From Fidelibacterota bacterium UBA7301 (GTDB lineage Bacteria; Fidelibacterota; Marinisomatia; Marinisomatales; TCS55), in the NCBI GenBank assembly GCA_002471845.1, contig DKQT01000012.1, forward strand, positions 6,867 to 70,866: 64,000 nucleotides of DNA. Direction: 5' to 3'. Below the pieces are notes generated by a model that ran no database searches, was not told where the DNA came from, and saw only the letters and a list, made by a program, of their open reading frames with translations. Shown here piece after piece: positions 1 through 8,266 of this stretch. Positions within the stretch are counted from its first letter, which is position 1. The number at the start of each line of letters is the position of its first letter. The position numbers and the translations under genes were made by a program.

Positions 1-82
1 TATTCACACTCATTTATCGCAGAGTTACCCTAACTTCCCCGCAAATAAAAAGAATAAAGCATAAACACTAGGAGTGTAAAAA

Positions 83-892
83 ATGAATACAGAAAACAAA
101 GACCGTTTTTATTATAACAAGGAATTTTTAGGCAGTCCCGAAGGACGATCTGTTCGATTATTATCTGAATATTACGGTCCCCTGCAGCGATTTAAACGCA
201 ACAATATCCAGGATACAATTGTTTTTTTCGGATCAGCCCGGCTTAAGTCGGAAGCTGAGACCAAAACCGCTTTAGCCAAGGCACCAAAAAATATATCCAA
301 AAAGAAACGGGCCATTTTAACAACGGACCTGGAAATGAGCCGCTACTATGAAGAGGCCCGGGAATTATCCTATAAAATGACAAAATGGAGCAAACAGCTC
401 AAGCATAGAAAAAAACGATTCATTGTCACCTCCGGCGGTGGGCCCGGGATTATGGAAGCGGCTAATCGCGGGGCGGCAGAAGCAAAGGGACTGGCGGTGG
501 GCTTGTCCATTTCCCTACCCTTTGAACAGGCCGGGAATGAATGGATATCCGATGATCTGGAAATCAACTTTCATTACTTTTTTATGCGTAAATTTTGGTT
601 CCTTTACCTGGCTAAAGCCATGGTGGTTTGGCCCGGTGGATTTGGAACCCTGGATGAAATGATGGAGGTTCTTACACTCATCCAGACGAAAAAATTGCGC
701 AAGAAGATTCCCATCGTACTCTTTGACAACCAATTCTGGAATAATGTGGTAAATTGGAATTTTCTTGCGGACAAAGGTGTAATCTCCCGATCCGATCTGG
801 AGTTATTCCACATCAGCGATACAGTGGATGACGCTTACAAATACTTGACAAAAAAAATCACGGCGACGCATCTACGCGGACCCAATTTTTGA
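83..892 (+). CDS. LOG family protein (TIGR00730-type Rossmann nucleotide hydrolase)
   Basis: This 269-residue protein carries the two signatures of the LOG/'lysine decarboxylase-like' family: GGGPGIMEAANRGA near residue 117 and PGGFGTLDEMMEVLTLIQ near residue 182, which together form the nucleoside-monophosphate site. Characterised family members cleave the N-glycosidic bond of cytokinin riboside 5'-monophosphates or AMP-like nucleotides. It is longer than the roughly 190-residue plant and Corynebacterium type because of an N-terminal extension of about 50 residues, as in the larger bacterial subgroup. There is no signal peptide, so it should be cytosolic. The ATG at 83 follows AGGAG at 70-74. 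The gene runs directly into the next one, whose ribosome site overlaps its stop. Substrate is not predictable from sequence alone. Confidence 0.88.
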   Translation: MNTENKDRFYYNKEFLGSPEGRSVRLLSEYYGPLQRFKRNNIQDTIVFFGSARLKSEAETKTALAKAPKNISKKKRAILTTDLEMSRYYEEARELSYKMTKWSKQLKHRKKRFIVTSGGGPGIMEAANRGAAEAKGLAVGLSISLPFEQAGNEWISDDLEINFHYFFMRKFWFLYLAKAMVVWPGGFGTLDEMMEVLTLIQTKKLRKKIPIVLFDNQFWNNVVNWNFLADKGVISRSDLELFHISDTVDDAYKYLTKKITATHLRGPNF

Positions 893-900
893 GGAGGGTT

Positions 901-3873
901 ATGAAAACTAAAATGATTCTTTTCTTGTGGACGATCTCCGTCCTGACCGCTCAGGTTGGACCGGCTAAAGAACTCCATAGGAATCCACCCCGAGCCTGGG
1001 CTTTGACCAATGCTATGGTCCATGCTGCCCCGGGCAAAACCATTGAAAACGGAACGGTCGTCCTGCGTGACGGGATGATAAGGGCGGTGGGCGCAAATGT
1101 AAAGATCCCGAAACAGGCCACCATTTTAGACATGGATGGCAAACACATCTACGCCGGTTTTATTGAAAGCTGGCTGGATGTAAAAACGGTTAAAAAGGAT
1201 ACATCCCTCCAAGCCAACTGGAATTCCAATATGCGGGCCTATCTCAGTGGAGCGGACTTGTTCCATCCGAAAGAAAAAAGCCTGAATGAACTTCGCAGCC
1301 TGGGATTTACAACGGCCCATATTGCGCCCAAAGGAGGCATTTTCCAGGGCACTTCAGGATTGGTCCAGTTGGGTAGCTCGCCGAAAATCTTAACCAACAA
1401 CGTGGCCCAGGTTATCGAATACACCGCCAGAGGGTGGGGCAGTGTTGAATATCCTACCTCCCTGTTGGGCGCCATTGCTTTCATTCGCCAGGGATTTCTA
1501 GACGCGGGCTGGTATAGTAAATCCCAGCACATTCTTGAAAAGTACCCTGACGGGAATGAACCGATTCAATTTGATCGTTCCCTGGTGATTTTGGCTAAAG
1601 CAAAAAACAATAAACAACCATTTATATTCAGGACGGGCAACGAACTGTATATAGACCGATCATCCAACATTGCCGATGAATTTGATTTAAATCTCTGGAT
1701 CAAAGGGAACGGATATGAATACCGCCGCATCGAGGAGATGCCCGCCTCATTCATGATAATCCCCATGGATTTTCCCGCCAAACCGGATGTAGCCGATCCT
1801 CATAATGCCCTTCAGTATTCCACGGAACAACTGAAACATTGGGATATAGCTCCGGACAATGCGGCCAAACTGGCCGATGCGGGATTCCGTTTCGCCCTCA
1901 CCAGCGCGGGATTAAAAAATAGATCCGATTTCAGGAAGAATCTTTCCCGAGCGGTGACACGCGGATTAGATGAAGCAGCAGCCCTGGCGGCACTCACTAC
2001 CAATCCAGCCAAGGAAATGGGCCAGACGAAGCGGCTGGGCAAAGTGGCCCCCGGTTTTATCGCTAACATGGTGGTTACCGATGGCAATTATTTTGATGGC
2101 AAGTCTAAAGTTAAATCGGTTTGGATCGACGGGAATGAATATGAGGTTTCTCCCGATCCCCTGGTGGATGTGGAAGGGAATTGGACCTTAAAAGAAGGCG
2201 GACATTCATGGATCTTATCCATTAAATCCGGCGGCGGCTCACTCAATGCTGATGAAAAAAAACTGATACTGGCCAATTTCAAATTGGACCAGGATCGCAT
2301 CTCCTTCTCTGTTAACGCCGATACTTTACTCCAAAAAGGGGTGACGCGATTCCAAGGCACCATTATCGATGGAAAGGTAAGCGGCCAAGTAGCCTATGCC
2401 AATGGGAGTACCGGACTATGGTCAGCACAATTTGATGAAGCGCCTGAAAAGAAAGAAAAGAAATCCAAAAAGGAAAAAGCCAGTGATCTTGCATTGGTAT
2501 TCCCGGAAGGTGCCTACGGTCTTGATGGCGATGTGCCCAATCCAAAGACTATATTGATCAATGATGCTACCATCTGGACATCGGGACCGAAGGATATACT
2601 GAAAGAGTGGGATATCCTCTTCCAAGACGGAAAGGTAAAAAAGATTGCTAAGAATATTTCCATTCCCCGAGGAAATGCTTTGGTCATCGATGGAAAAGAC
2701 AAACACGTCACACCGGGCCTCATCGACGCACACAGTCATATGGCGGGAGAATCCATCAATGAAGGTTTCCAGAATGTAACTGCCGAAGTTCGCATGAGAG
2801 ACGTTATTGAGCCTAATGATGTGGCTATGTACCGGGCCCTGGCCGGGGGACTGACCACCATCAATTTGCTCCACGGATCGGCCAACCCAATTGGCGGACA
2901 AAATGTGGTCATGAAACTCCGTTGGGGCAGTTTTTCTAATGACCTGATCTTTAAACACGCACCCCAAGGCATCAAATTTGCCCTCGGTGAAAATGTAAAA
3001 CGAAAGCGTTCATACGGCAGATATCCTGAAACACGGATGGGGGTTGAACAGGTCATTCGCGACGCCTTCACAGCTGCCCGTGATTATAAAAAAGCCTGGG
3101 ACACCTATAACAAGGATGTGAAACTACAGCGGTCTGCCATCCCCCCAAGACGGGACCTGGAGTTGGATGCTTTGGTTGAGATCATGGAAGGAAAACGATT
3201 GGTTCATTCCCATTCCTATCGCCAGGATGAGATACTCATGCTGACACGCATTGCGGAGGATTTTGGATTTACCATGGCCACCTTTCAGCATGTATTGGAA
3301 GGTTATAAAGTGGCGGAACGTTTAGCGGAACACGGAGCCGGCGCATCAACATTTTCTGATTGGTGGGCCTATAAATACGAGGTGGTAGACGCTATCCCCT
3401 ACAACGGCACCCTTATGACTAATGCGGGTGTAACCGTTTCTTTCAATTCCGATAGCGATGAACTGGCCCGACGGATGAATTTGGAAGCGGCCAAAGCAGT
3501 AAAGTATGGTGGTCTCGACGAAGCAGAGGCATTGAAGTTCGTGACTATCAATCCGGCCAAACAGTTGAAGATCGATAAACATGTGGGATCATTGGAAGTG
3601 GGCAAGGATGCGGATTTCGTCATTTGGTCCGGCCACCCACTCTCTACCTATTCCATCTGTGAGCAAACATGGCTGGACGGGAAGCAATATTTCTCCCTGG
3701 AGAATGATAAATACTTGAGAGAAAGAGATGGGAAAGTGAGAAATGATCTTATCCAGAAAATATTGAAAGCGCCCAATAATGGCGGCAAAAAGATGAAAGC
3801 CAAAGGAAGACGGGGCAACCGCTTCCATTCCTGTGACGCTTTTGAATCATATACATTTGAAGGAGAAGAATAA
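901..3873 (+). CDS. Secreted double-domain amidohydrolase, N-terminal domain degenerate
   Basis: The ATG at 901 sits behind GAGGAGG (891-897) and begins a signal peptide; an in-frame TTG at 889 is less likely. The 990-residue product holds two amidohydrolase-like domains. The C-terminal domain (from about residue 560) has the usual metal ligands: HSH at 611-613 in LIDAHSHMAG, His769/His771 in VHSHS, His797 in TFQHVLEGYK and Asp851 in FNSDSDE, then the typical NPAKQLKIDKHVGSLEVGKD ending. The N-terminal domain (about 35-420) keeps the fold landmarks (AGFIES, NPAKEMGQTKRLGK) but has no HxH and no catalytic Asp. A lysine/glutamate-rich linker joins them around residues 520-535. It is probably periplasmic and acts on a peptide-like or cyclic amide substrate, which is unknown. 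The stop overlaps the next start (TAATG). Confidence 0.85.
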   Translation: MKTKMILFLWTISVLTAQVGPAKELHRNPPRAWALTNAMVHAAPGKTIENGTVVLRDGMIRAVGANVKIPKQATILDMDGKHIYAGFIESWLDVKTVKKDTSLQANWNSNMRAYLSGADLFHPKEKSLNELRSLGFTTAHIAPKGGIFQGTSGLVQLGSSPKILTNNVAQVIEYTARGWGSVEYPTSLLGAIAFIRQGFLDAGWYSKSQHILEKYPDGNEPIQFDRSLVILAKAKNNKQPFIFRTGNELYIDRSSNIADEFDLNLWIKGNGYEYRRIEEMPASFMIIPMDFPAKPDVADPHNALQYSTEQLKHWDIAPDNAAKLADAGFRFALTSAGLKNRSDFRKNLSRAVTRGLDEAAALAALTTNPAKEMGQTKRLGKVAPGFIANMVVTDGNYFDGKSKVKSVWIDGNEYEVSPDPLVDVEGNWTLKEGGHSWILSIKSGGGSLNADEKKLILANFKLDQDRISFSVNADTLLQKGVTRFQGTIIDGKVSGQVAYANGSTGLWSAQFDEAPEKKEKKSKKEKASDLALVFPEGAYGLDGDVPNPKTILINDATIWTSGPKDILKEWDILFQDGKVKKIAKNISIPRGNALVIDGKDKHVTPGLIDAHSHMAGESINEGFQNVTAEVRMRDVIEPNDVAMYRALAGGLTTINLLHGSANPIGGQNVVMKLRWGSFSNDLIFKHAPQGIKFALGENVKRKRSYGRYPETRMGVEQVIRDAFTAARDYKKAWDTYNKDVKLQRSAIPPRRDLELDALVEIMEGKRLVHSHSYRQDEILMLTRIAEDFGFTMATFQHVLEGYKVAERLAEHGAGASTFSDWWAYKYEVVDAIPYNGTLMTNAGVTVSFNSDSDELARRMNLEAAKAVKYGGLDEAEALKFVTINPAKQLKIDKHVGSLEVGKDADFVIWSGHPLSTYSICEQTWLDGKQYFSLENDKYLRERDGKVRNDLIQKILKAPNNGGKKMKAKGRRGNRFHSCDAFESYTFEGEE

Positions 3874-5192
3874 TGAAACGGATAATATTAACACTGATCT
3901 TCTCTTCTTTTATTTTTGCAAATGACCAGATACCGGCCCCGCCTCAGAAGCATCCGATCCTTCTGAAAAATGGTATCATTCACACCGTTTCTAATGGTGT
4001 TATCAATGGATCTATCCTTTTTGATAAAGGCAAGATTACCCATGTGGGGGAATATATTTCACCACCGGCTGGTGCGGAAGTCATCGACCTTGAAGGTAAA
4101 CACGTTTATCCCGGTTTTATCGCCGCTGTTTCAGGAATCGGATTGGTAGAGATCAATGCCGTTGATGTAACCAATGACCATTCCGAAAGGGGTGATTTCA
4201 ATCCCAATGTAAGAGCTAACGTGGCCTACAACCCTGATTCAGAGATCATCCCCACCACCCGTTCCAATGGCGTTTTGATTGCCAATGTGGCACCAAGTTC
4301 AGGACTGGTGTCCGGCCAATCATCCATTATGATGATGGACGGCTGGACCTGGGAAGATGCCACTTTTGCTCATCCCAGCGGATTGCATGTGAACTGGCCC
4401 GGTATGGGGATCCAAAGTGGTGGACGATTTCGAATGCCAGCTGATAAGCAAAAAAAGCGGCGCCAAGAAGCACTCAAAGGTTTGGATGATATGATCAAAG
4501 AAGGCCGGGCCTATACGCGACTACGCCAAACCCAATCCCGTAAGGCAGAAGATTATCACCATGAGGATCTACGCCTGGAAAGTCTGATTCCATACGTCCA
4601 AGGGAAACGGCCCATCTATGTCCACGCCAATGAAGTGCGCCAAATCGAAGCGGCAGTCCATTGGGCCAACCGCCACGAAGTGAAGATCATTATTGTGGGC
4701 GGTAAAGATGCTTGGCGGACGACTGATCTGCTGCGGATAAATAAAGTCCCGGTCATCTATGAAGGTGTGACGGCACTACCCAACCGGCGATTTGAAGATT
4801 ATGACCAAGCCTATAAGGGACCAGCCTTACTTCATGAAGCAGGTGTTCAGTTCTGTATTGCCTCTTCTGGTTCTGCCGGCGGTGCATACCGTGTACGAAA
4901 CTTGCCCAATCAAGCTGCCATGGCAGCAGCTTATGGCTTGCCCAAAGATGCGGCCTTGCGGTCTATCACATTGTCAGCGGCAGAAGTGATCGGCATTGCT
5001 GACCGGGCCGGATCGTTAGAATCCGGTAAAGATGCCACTTTATTCATTTCAACTGGCGATCCTCTAGAGATTCGTACCAACGTGTTGCAGGCCTACATCC
5101 AGGGGCGGAAAATTGATATGAATGATCATCATAAATCGCTCTATCATAAATATCAGGAGAAGTACAGACAGTTGGGGATTTTGGAAGAGTAA
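3873..5192 (+). CDS. Secreted amidohydrolase-family protein lacking metal ligands
   Basis: This 439-residue protein with an N-terminal signal peptide is translationally coupled to the gene before it (TAATG overlap). It has the amidohydrolase beta-sandwich and barrel landmarks: GKHVYPGFIAAVSG at about residue 75 and SAAEVIGIADRAGSLESGKD near the C terminus. Where active enzymes have HxH it has AAVSG, and where they have the barrel-closing Asp it has IASSGSAGG. One His survives in IYVHANEVRQ. It is therefore probably not a conventional metal-dependent hydrolase and may partner the active domain of its neighbour. Members of this group (COG1228-like) are often annotated imidazolonepropionase-like; that name would overstate what is visible here. 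Confidence 0.8.
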   Translation: MKRIILTLIFSSFIFANDQIPAPPQKHPILLKNGIIHTVSNGVINGSILFDKGKITHVGEYISPPAGAEVIDLEGKHVYPGFIAAVSGIGLVEINAVDVTNDHSERGDFNPNVRANVAYNPDSEIIPTTRSNGVLIANVAPSSGLVSGQSSIMMMDGWTWEDATFAHPSGLHVNWPGMGIQSGGRFRMPADKQKKRRQEALKGLDDMIKEGRAYTRLRQTQSRKAEDYHHEDLRLESLIPYVQGKRPIYVHANEVRQIEAAVHWANRHEVKIIIVGGKDAWRTTDLLRINKVPVIYEGVTALPNRRFEDYDQAYKGPALLHEAGVQFCIASSGSAGGAYRVRNLPNQAAMAAAYGLPKDAALRSITLSAAEVIGIADRAGSLESGKDATLFISTGDPLEIRTNVLQAYIQGRKIDMNDHHKSLYHKYQEKYRQLGILEE

Positions 5193-5243
5193 TTAAAAAC
5201 GATAACTCAGCACAGGAAGTATACGTCCTGTGCGCGAGGATCC

Positions 5244-5280
5244 AAAAAAAAGAGGGGTGAGAAATCAACCCTCTTTTTTT
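5244..5280. terminator. Bidirectional Rho-independent terminator
   Basis: The stem AGAGGG (5251-5256) pairs with CCCTCT (5269-5274), with an A tract before it and a T tract after it, so it can work on either strand. It lies between the stop of the plus-strand amidohydrolase gene (5192) and the end of the converging minus-strand operon (5324). A second hairpin, GGATTCG/CGAATCC at 5284-5306, follows it. Confidence 0.85.
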
Positions 5281-5323
5281 AAAGGATTCGGTGCGGAAAC
5301 GAATCCTGATTTGTAGAAGGAGG

Positions 5324-5809
5324 TTAATGAGGAGAAATTGATTCTTTGAATATGATGTAAGACATAAAATAAAAAGAGACATACATTAAAATCCCAGAGA
5401 CCATGATGACATAAACAAAACTAGAATGGACAAATCTAATTGCAAAAAAAGATCCAAAAGTAACAAGTGTAGAAATTAGAGGTTCAATCATTAAAAAAAA
5501 TTTCCACTTCGAAGGTAAACTATTCGTAAAAAACATTAAAGCACCTACGACTAAGAATATAATTGCAAAGGCAATAATATGGGTGTGGGTGGTCAACAAT
5601 AAGGCTTCAATTGATTTTGGATACATTTCTGGGATATCAAAATCAGAGGAAACCGGATCACCAGTATAGTATGTTTGTGTACCTTTGACCGAGTAATCTG
5701 TATTATAGCCTACATAGATTAAACCGATTGTAACACCAATGGTCAGTACAATTATAAAAACAGCAATAAGTATTTTTAATTCTTTAGGAAAAGATTGAAT
5801 TGAATTCAT
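5324..5809 (-). CDS. Four-helix integral membrane protein of unknown function
   Basis: The 161-residue protein is strongly hydrophobic, with four likely membrane helices at about residues 12-34, 68-92, 100-124 and 130-153. Paired histidines in LLLTTHTHIIAFAIIF at the start of helix 2 could bind haem or a metal; that is inference. Its ATG overlaps the stop of the FMN-binding protein gene by four bases (ATGA), so the two are translationally coupled. The position behind a porin and an FMN-binding protein suggests an inner-membrane partner in an electron-transfer or uptake system. I do not recognise a named family. Confidence 0.7.
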   Translation of the reverse strand: MNSIQSFPKELKILIAVFIIVLTIGVTIGLIYVGYNTDYSVKGTQTYYTGDPVSSDFDIPEMYPKSIEALLLTTHTHIIAFAIIFLVVGALMFFTNSLPSKWKFFLMIEPLISTLVTFGSFFAIRFVHSSFVYVIMVSGILMYVSFYFMSYIIFKESISPH

Positions 5810-6336
5810 CTTACTGATAATTGTGATTTGATGAAAGGAAACACCAAACTGAGTTTCATCACGCCTGTGGTCATACTATACACTGATATGGTTGCACCTG
5901 AAATCCCATCTATGTCATCACCTATTAAAAATTTAGATTTTCCAGATCGACCAACAAATTGCCCATTCCATTTTTTGCTGGCAATTTCACCGCCATAGGG
6001 TTCCCTATATTTCACAACGTGGGAATTCATAATATTTCCATTTACATCGTAAATCACCAAGAATGTAATTGGCATGGATAACCCTTTTACATTATCAAGT
6101 AGTCCATAAGCAACGACATTATTATCCCCATGAATTGTCCATGTATAAATAAAATCCTTAAAAAAGCGTTGATGAACTTTTTTTTCAATTTTAGTTGTAA
6201 TATTTTTATCTAATGATACCTTTTTCATGGTCAGAATTATTGAATCACCAAATTGCCTGTAAAGGTGTTTTTCAACATCTTCTCTTATGCCCCCTAAAAG
6301 GCATGACCCCCATAAAATCAATAATCCACAGCTCAA
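5806..6336 (-). CDS. FMN-binding domain protein (RnfG/NqrC-type fold), exported
   Basis: The C-terminal half contains GDDIDGISGATISVYSMT, the S/TGAT motif at which FMN is covalently attached in RnfG and NqrC-like domains (PF04205). A hydrophobic stretch, LSCGLLILWGSCLLGG, precedes the domain and is probably a signal or anchor. The start is uncertain. The open frame extends to 6516, but that part overlaps the porin gene in another frame and looks noncoding; I chose the TTG at 6336, just before the hydrophobic segment, giving about 176 residues. No good ribosome site lies just upstream. It ends in an ATGA overlap with the next membrane-protein gene. Likely role: a periplasmic flavin electron carrier acting with the neighbouring membrane protein. 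Confidence 0.65.
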   Translation of the reverse strand: MSCGLLILWGSCLLGGIREDVEKHLYRQFGDSIILTMKKVSLDKNITTKIEKKVHQRFFKDFIYTWTIHGDNNVVAYGLLDNVKGLSMPITFLVIYDVNGNIMNSHVVKYREPYGGEIASKKWNGQFVGRSGKSKFLIGDDIDGISGATISVYSMTTGVMKLSLVFPFIKSQLSVR

Positions 6337-6360
6337 AAAGTATCTACGGATATTGGAGAA

Positions 6361-6392
6361 CCTCCGATGTCTGATGTCTCGCCCACCGGAGG
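6361..6392. repeat. Inverted repeat CCTCCG/CGGAGG between porin and FMN-protein genes
   Basis: CCTCCG (6361-6366) pairs with CGGAGG (6387-6392), followed on the plus strand by seven Ts (6393-6399). On the minus strand, the direction of the flanking genes, the T tract lies on the wrong side for a terminator, but the stem buries the only GGAGG sequence near the start region of the FMN-binding gene. It may be an antisense terminator or may limit translation of the downstream gene. Confidence 0.4.
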
Positions 6393-6421
6393 TTTTTTTG
6401 GTTACACGCTTCGAATTTTGA

Positions 6422-7492
6422 TTAGAAATTATATCCCACACCCAGGTTAATGAGGGTTGATTTATCCACTTCTTTATCGGTGTATGTTTTGGTGCCGTAA
6501 TCCAATTTAAAGGCAATTTGATTCGTGGGTTTATAGGTTAAACCAAACATCATTTTACTGTAATGCCTTTTATCTTCAGATTCATGCCCTACACCAGGAT
6601 TAATATCTGTTAGTCGAATCCACGGATAGAGCTTTCCACTCAGGTTCAGCATTTTTCCAATATCATAACCCAGGTCAACATAGTAACCGGTAGAAGATTT
6701 GGCACTGTGATCAGTGTAGCTGATATTCCCCCACTCAGCAACAGCCATGATGTCATTCCCATCATACTTAAGGTGTGTTTCCATCAAGGACACACCGATC
6801 GGTTTTAGTCCTTCTTCAGAACGGAGAGCTTTCGTAGTGGAGTACGACCCGCCGATCCTTAAACTGGGGATACCCGTGTAAGCAACTCGGCCATTGTATA
6901 GCAACTCTTGGGCATTTGCTTTATATCCTTTTTGACGTCCCCCGCGGATGCCCTGACTCCAGTTGGATGCAATTCCATCACCATTCAATCCTTCATGGAT
7001 CACGGCTTTCCATGAAAAGTCCTTTGCTTGTCCATAAATGGCAACACCATTGCCAAACCATGTGGTTGGGATGATATACTTGGAATATTCAGGTCGCTCT
7101 ACAGATAAAAACAATGGCGGTTCATGAAAGTCGTTTAACAGACCTACAGAAGGCAAAATAACACCGGCCTGGAAACCATATTTATCTGTGTGATAGTTAA
7201 CGAACGCCTGTTCCAGTTCTAATTCACCATTTCCATCTTTTACATAATTATGTTCCAGTTCAACTTCAGATTTAAAGGACCATTTTTCCGTCCAGTTAAA
7301 TCCATAATATATAATGAAGCGGTGAAAATCCATTTTTTTAACTGCTTCACCTTCCTCTTTTTGGGATGAATTATAATGGAGTTCGCCATAACCACCGATG
7401 TTATAGGACGGCTCAAAAAATTCATCCTGGGCAGCGATCATATTGGCTATTATACTCAACAGTACAATCCCCTCTATCATGTGCTTTATCAT
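6422..7492 (-). CDS. Porin, phosphate-selective porin O/P-like beta-barrel
   Basis: The 356-residue protein has a signal peptide ending near AAQDEFF, followed by alternating amphipathic strands and a C-terminal LGVGYNF, the aromatic-ended last strand used for outer-membrane barrel assembly. GGYGELHYN after the signal and EQAFVNYH/FQAGVILPSVGLLNDFHEPP in the middle match OprO/OprP-like and DUF3138-like porins. The ATG at 7492 follows a GAGGA ribosome site. It is the first gene of a three-gene minus-strand operon with the FMN-binding and four-helix proteins, so it may bring the substrate into the periplasm for that redox pair. The Fur-like palindrome 36 bases upstream suggests metal control. 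Substrate specificity cannot be read from the sequence. Confidence 0.75.
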   Translation of the reverse strand: MIKHMIEGIVLLSIIANMIAAQDEFFEPSYNIGGYGELHYNSSQKEEGEAVKKMDFHRFIIYYGFNWTEKWSFKSEVELEHNYVKDGNGELELEQAFVNYHTDKYGFQAGVILPSVGLLNDFHEPPLFLSVERPEYSKYIIPTTWFGNGVAIYGQAKDFSWKAVIHEGLNGDGIASNWSQGIRGGRQKGYKANAQELLYNGRVAYTGIPSLRIGGSYSTTKALRSEEGLKPIGVSLMETHLKYDGNDIMAVAEWGNISYTDHSAKSSTGYYVDLGYDIGKMLNLSGKLYPWIRLTDINPGVGHESEDKRHYSKMMFGLTYKPTNQIAFKLDYGTKTYTDKEVDKSTLINLGVGYNF

Positions 7493-7527
7493 TGATTTTC
7501 CTCTTATTAAAGTAATTAATTATTAGT

Positions 7528-7546
7528 AATGAGACTGAATCTCATT
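7528..7546 (-). promoter_or_regulatory. Fur-like palindrome upstream of the porin operon
   Basis: AATGAGA (7528-7534) and TCTCATT (7540-7546) form a perfect inverted repeat around five bases. Read as a 7-1-7 element it is TGAGACT-G-AATCTCA, close in shape to Fur boxes (TGATAAT-N-ATTATCA) but not a full match. It lies 36 bases before the porin start, where a repressor would cover the promoter. Identity of the regulator is inferred. Confidence 0.45.
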
Positions 7547-7608
7547 TGCAAATATATGAATTTAAATATTTCCGATGCAAATATTTTTTACATTTTTTAA
7601 TTAAATCC

Positions 7609-7656
7609 TTGTTAGAAGATTGAACTGAACGTAAAATAGACCGACCAGTCGGTTTA
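7609..7656 (+). promoter_or_regulatory. Promoter and TetR-type operator of the beta-oxidation operon
   Basis: TTGTTA (7609-7614) and TAAAAT (7632-7637), 17 bases apart, make a good sigma-70-like promoter. An inverted repeat, TAGACCGAC-CA-GTCGGTTTA (7637-7656, 8 of 9 arm positions matching), overlaps the -10 box and the predicted transcript start and ends three bases before the ATG of the TetR gene. This fits autorepression. The transcript would have a very short leader with no ribosome site. Confidence 0.7.
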
Positions 7657-7659
7657 TTA

Positions 7660-8256
7660 ATGGATCAAAAGAGACAAGATTTACGCAAGGAACAGATTTT
7701 AGACGCAGCCCTCACCGTCTTAATTCAAAATGGATATGATGGATCACGTATGGATGACGTGGTTCAGGAATCCCAATTAAGCAAGGGCGCTATCTATTGG
7801 TATTACAAATCCAAAAAAGATATGTACCTGGACCTGGTTAATTTTTGGGTCTTTCGCTATAGCCCTACCTTGAACCACTTGGTTGAAAATGATCAGTCTG
7901 CTCCCGATCAATTGAAAAGTCTGTTCAATTATTTTATTGATCAGTATGAATCTGATCCCGACCCTTTTTTTGCCCTGACTGAGTTTTGGTCCATGGCCCA
8001 GAAGGATTCGGATTTTAGCAACAAACTTCAGAAAGTCTATTCTCAATTTCTTGAAGTGCTTGAAAAAATTATCACCAAAGGAGTACGCGAAAACGTATTC
8101 AAAAAACTTGATGTTCGTATTACAGCCATGTCTATTATGTTGAATGTGGAATCCATCAATTGGTTTACCCTTTTTGATAGACATGGGGTAAGCGCCAGAG
8201 ATTATATACAAACAATCAGTGATTTTATCCTGGCTGGTCTAATGAAAAAGAAATGA
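7660..8256 (+). CDS. TetR/AcrR-family regulator of fatty-acid oxidation
   Basis: The 198-residue protein has the TetR helix-turn-helix at about residues 10-55: ILDAALTVLIQNGYDGS, then MDDVVQESQLSKGAIYWYYK and the YKSKKDMYLDLV helix. The C-terminal part would be the ligand pocket. It heads an operon of acyl-CoA dehydrogenase, thiolase and hydroxyacyl-CoA dehydrogenase genes, so by position it resembles Bacillus FadR (also TetR-type, similar size), which senses acyl-CoA. The link to FadR is by context; the operator here (ACCGAC-CA-GTCGGT) is not the Bacillus one. The ATG directly abuts the operator and has no ribosome site, so translation is probably from a near-leaderless mRNA. Confidence 0.85.
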   Translation: MDQKRQDLRKEQILDAALTVLIQNGYDGSRMDDVVQESQLSKGAIYWYYKSKKDMYLDLVNFWVFRYSPTLNHLVENDQSAPDQLKSLFNYFIDQYESDPDPFFALTEFWSMAQKDSDFSNKLQKVYSQFLEVLEKIITKGVRENVFKKLDVRITAMSIMLNVESINWFTLFDRHGVSARDYIQTISDFILAGLMKKK

Positions 8257-8266
8257 GGTAATAATT

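Noticed and set aside
2422..2967. Long open frame on the minus strand inside the first amidohydrolase gene
   Set aside because: It is antisense to a well-supported gene, has no family-like motifs or ribosome site and follows from that gene's codon bias.
5044..5382. 112-codon minus-strand frame across the terminator at 5244
   Set aside because: It crosses a strong bidirectional terminator and the amidohydrolase gene's 3' end, so it is unlikely to be coding.
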